Assembly: GCA_903884125.1 (NCBI GenBank)
Contig: CAISDR010000054.1
Location: forward strand, 1 to 7,456
Length of the DNA: 7,456 nt
Direction: 5' to 3'
From: an uncultured bacterium
GTDB lineage: Bacteria > Pseudomonadota > Alphaproteobacteria > CAISDR01
Shown: piece by piece, positions 5,895 through 7,456 of the stretch
Position numbering within the stretch: position 1 is the first letter of the stretch
Layout of the letters: every line of letters starts with the position of its first letter
Notes under the pieces: model-generated
Databases searched by the model: none
What the model was told of the DNA's origin: nothing
What the model saw: the letters and a program-made list of their open reading frames with translations, nothing else
Translations under genes and position numbers: made by a program

Positions 5895-6709
5895 CCAGCG
5901 ACATCGTAATATTTCTGCGATACACTGAAATCCTGCTGGGACTGAGCCTTTGCATCCAGACACTTGAATTCCTTTGGCTGCGCAATCCACTGGGGCCTGA
6001 AGGCACCTTTGCCTATTCGATTCAGGGCTCCGATCTGGCCCATGCAACCCCGGCGATCCAGACATTTTTCGGCTGGGTTTCGCGCGACAGGATTCATCTG
6101 ATTCATCTGATCGCACGGTTCTTTTCGTCAGTTTCACTTATGATCAATAGCCCCGGAGCAGCACTGGTTCTGTTTCTTTTTTTGAGCTCCATTGTCATAT
6201 TGATCCGCTGGCGTGGTGCCTTTAATGGCGGTTCGGATTTCATGACCATTGTCGTGCTGACAGGACTTTTGATCGCGCGGGTTTTGGATGTTTTGGGATA
6301 TCCGGAAATAGGTCAACGAACCGGCCTGCTCTATATTGCTATTCAGGCTTCCACATCCTATTTCATTTCCGGATGGGTCAAGTCACTAACACCTGACTGG
6401 CAATCCGGCAGGGCGCTGACCTGGTTTCTGAATGATGCCATTTTCGGCCCCCTGAACGCTGGCAGCCTGTTCAGAAATCCCAGAATTGCCCAACTGGCCT
6501 CCTGGGCATTCATACTTTGGGAAGGGTCAATTCCGTTTGTCCTGCTGGACACGCAATTGACTATGGCCTTTTGCGCAACCGGCGTCATATTCCATTTTCT
6601 GGTTTTCTGGTATTTCGGTCTGAACCGGTTTTTCTTTGCCTGGATTGCCGCCTATCCATCGCTGATTTATCTGTCAGCGGAAGTGTCATCGCGCTTGGTC
6701 GGACGATGA
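5891..6709 (+). CDS. HTTM-like polytopic membrane protein
   Basis: 272 residues with about six or seven hydrophobic segments (roughly 8-30, 88-106, 117-135, 145-165, 203-220, 224-244, 246-263). The pattern resembles the HTTM superfamily, the membrane domain shared with vitamin K-dependent gamma-carboxylase. Seen: an opening RYTEILLGLSLCIQTLEFLWL; YFISGWVKSLTPDWQSGRAL (157-176) with the family-style Lys (K164) before a W-x-x-G motif; and a late GVIFHFLVFWYFGLNRFFFAW (231-251) carrying H235. HTTM proteins in bacteria mostly have no known reaction, so carboxylation should not be assumed. The start is GTG at 5891, overlapping the upstream stop by four bases, which implies translational coupling. 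The last 24 bases overlap the opposing phenylalanine hydroxylase gene. A 9-bp tandem repeat at 6092-6109 doubles I-H-L at residues 68-73. Confidence 0.75.
   Translation: MTSDIVIFLRYTEILLGLSLCIQTLEFLWLRNPLGPEGTFAYSIQGSDLAHATPAIQTFFGWVSRDRIHLIHLIARFFSSVSLMINSPGAALVLFLFLSSIVILIRWRGAFNGGSDFMTIVVLTGLLIARVLDVLGYPEIGQRTGLLYIAIQASTSYFISGWVKSLTPDWQSGRALTWFLNDAIFGPLNAGSLFRNPRIAQLASWAFILWEGSIPFVLLDTQLTMAFCATGVIFHFLVFWYFGLNRFFFAWIAAYPSLIYLSAEVSSRLVGR
6092..6109 (+). repeat. 9-bp tandem duplication inside the HTTM-like gene
   Basis: ATTCATCTG occurs twice head to tail (6092-6100 and 6101-6109), in frame, encoding I-H-L-I-H-L at residues 68-73 in the segment before the second long hydrophobic stretch. The unit is a multiple of three, so the frame is kept. 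Confidence 0.6.
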
Positions 6710-7456
6710 CTGCTTATGCACATAATCCTGCGTGCCGCGCGTGATTATTGAGTCCGTTTCAAGTATCTGGGCAGGCGCGATATCCTCACGTGTCAGAAGT
6801 TCGAGATACAGCGGGGCAAAGTCCTGCTCCAGTGTTTGCCGCAACAGGTCCTCGAAACTGTCGATGATAAAATAGTCCTGCTGAAAATCATCGATCCGGT
6901 ACTGGGTCTGCATCACGCGGGCCATATTGAAACCAAAGCGGTTTGGTGATGGGTCATCAAGCGAAAAAAATGTCTCGGCCCTGCTTGAGACGATCCCCGC
7001 GCCATAAATCTTCAGGTCACCCTGATTTCTAATCAGGCCGAATTCAACCGTATACCAATACAGTCTCGCCAGATAATGAATCGCACCCAACCCGGCCGAG
7101 CGCAGGCCACCGCGACCGTAAGCCTGCATATAGTCGGCGAATACCGGATCGGTCAGCAAGGGAACATGGCCGAACACATCGTGAAAAACATCCGGCTCTT
7201 TAAGATAGTCGAACTGCTTTTCTGTCCGGATGAACCGCCCGGCCACAAAACGCCGATTGGCCAGATGTTCAAAAAAGACCTCATCAGGCACGAGGCCGGG
7301 TACCGCCATTACGCTCCAACCTGTGCATCGATAAAGCCGCTCAGACAGCTCGTCGAAATCAGGAATGCCACGACGTCCCAATCTTAGAATATCCAGACCT
7401 GTCAGAAATTCCGGGGTGGCGCGATCTTTAAGCAGATTTGTCTGCTGGATCAAAAG
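6686..7456 (-). CDS. phhA: Phenylalanine 4-hydroxylase, N-terminus cut by right edge
   Basis: Iron- and tetrahydropterin-dependent monooxygenase converting phenylalanine to tyrosine with O2, in cytosolic phenylalanine catabolism. About 256 codons are visible and nearly the whole catalytic domain is present. Numbering from the TTG at 7453, the iron ligands are H91 and H96 in FHDVFGHVPLL and E137 in LYWYTVEFGLI. Other hallmarks are IPDFDELSERLYRCTGWSV (30-48), VPGLVPDEVFFEHLANRRF (51-69), GAGIVSSRAETFFSLDD (151-167), and MQTQYRIDDFQQDYFIIDSFEDL near the C-terminus (181-203). The frame is open to the last base of the window, and the TTG at 7453 is unlikely to be the start: bacterial homologues usually carry some 20-40 more N-terminal residues with the WRxLxxRQ-type region. 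No regulatory ACT domain is visible, as usual for bacterial enzymes. The gene converges on the HTTM-like gene with a 24-base overlap. Confidence 0.95.
   Translation of the reverse strand, partial: LLIQQTNLLKDRATPEFLTGLDILRLGRRGIPDFDELSERLYRCTGWSVMAVPGLVPDEVFFEHLANRRFVAGRFIRTEKQFDYLKEPDVFHDVFGHVPLLTDPVFADYMQAYGRGGLRSAGLGAIHYLARLYWYTVEFGLIRNQGDLKIYGAGIVSSRAETFFSLDDPSPNRFGFNMARVMQTQYRIDDFQQDYFIIDSFEDLLRQTLEQDFAPLYLELLTREDIAPAQILETDSIITRGTQDYVHKQSSSDQAR

Noticed and set aside
7451..7453. TTG at 7453 as start of phenylalanine 4-hydroxylase
   Set aside because: The frame is open to the window edge and the protein would lack the usual N-terminal residues, so the gene is treated as cut by the window.

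Overview
The window looks like a piece of an alphaproteobacterial chromosome with a base composition near half GC. The gene order (STAS protein, cheA, cheW, cheR, cheB, CheY-like receiver) and the type of CheA fit a motile alphaproteobacterium, possibly of the Rhodospirillales; this placement is inferred from gene order and protein style, not from a database search.

Left two thirds (about 1-5011, all minus strand): a tightly packed chemotaxis signalling operon read from right to left. It starts with a small STAS-domain protein, then the histidine kinase CheA, the coupling protein CheW, the receptor methyltransferase CheR, the receptor methylesterase CheB, and the first 20 codons of a CheY-like response regulator that runs off the left edge. 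cheA/cheW and cheW/cheR overlap by ATGA, and cheR and cheB are one base apart, so the set is almost certainly co-transcribed and translationally coupled. CheW links CheA to receptors, CheA phosphorylates CheB and CheY-type receivers, and CheR and CheB set receptor methylation. No chemoreceptor gene is visible in the window.

Middle (5012-5387): a non-coding divergent intergenic region of about 376 bp. It must hold the promoters of the che operon (leftward) and of a two-gene unit (rightward). It contains an 8-bp perfect inverted repeat next to a weak candidate che promoter, and small competing hairpins.

Right third: two plus-strand genes overlapping by GTGA. The first encodes a small protein with one N-terminal membrane helix and no known function; the second encodes a polytopic membrane protein resembling the HTTM / vitamin K-dependent carboxylase membrane-domain superfamily. 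They face a minus-strand phenylalanine 4-hydroxylase gene, whose 3' end overlaps the HTTM-like gene by 24 bp and whose 5' end is cut by the right edge.

Nothing indicates mobile elements, CRISPR arrays, tRNA or rRNA. The most interesting items are the STAS partner directly in front of cheA (CheS-like), the atypical central domain of CheA, and the uncharacterised membrane pair.
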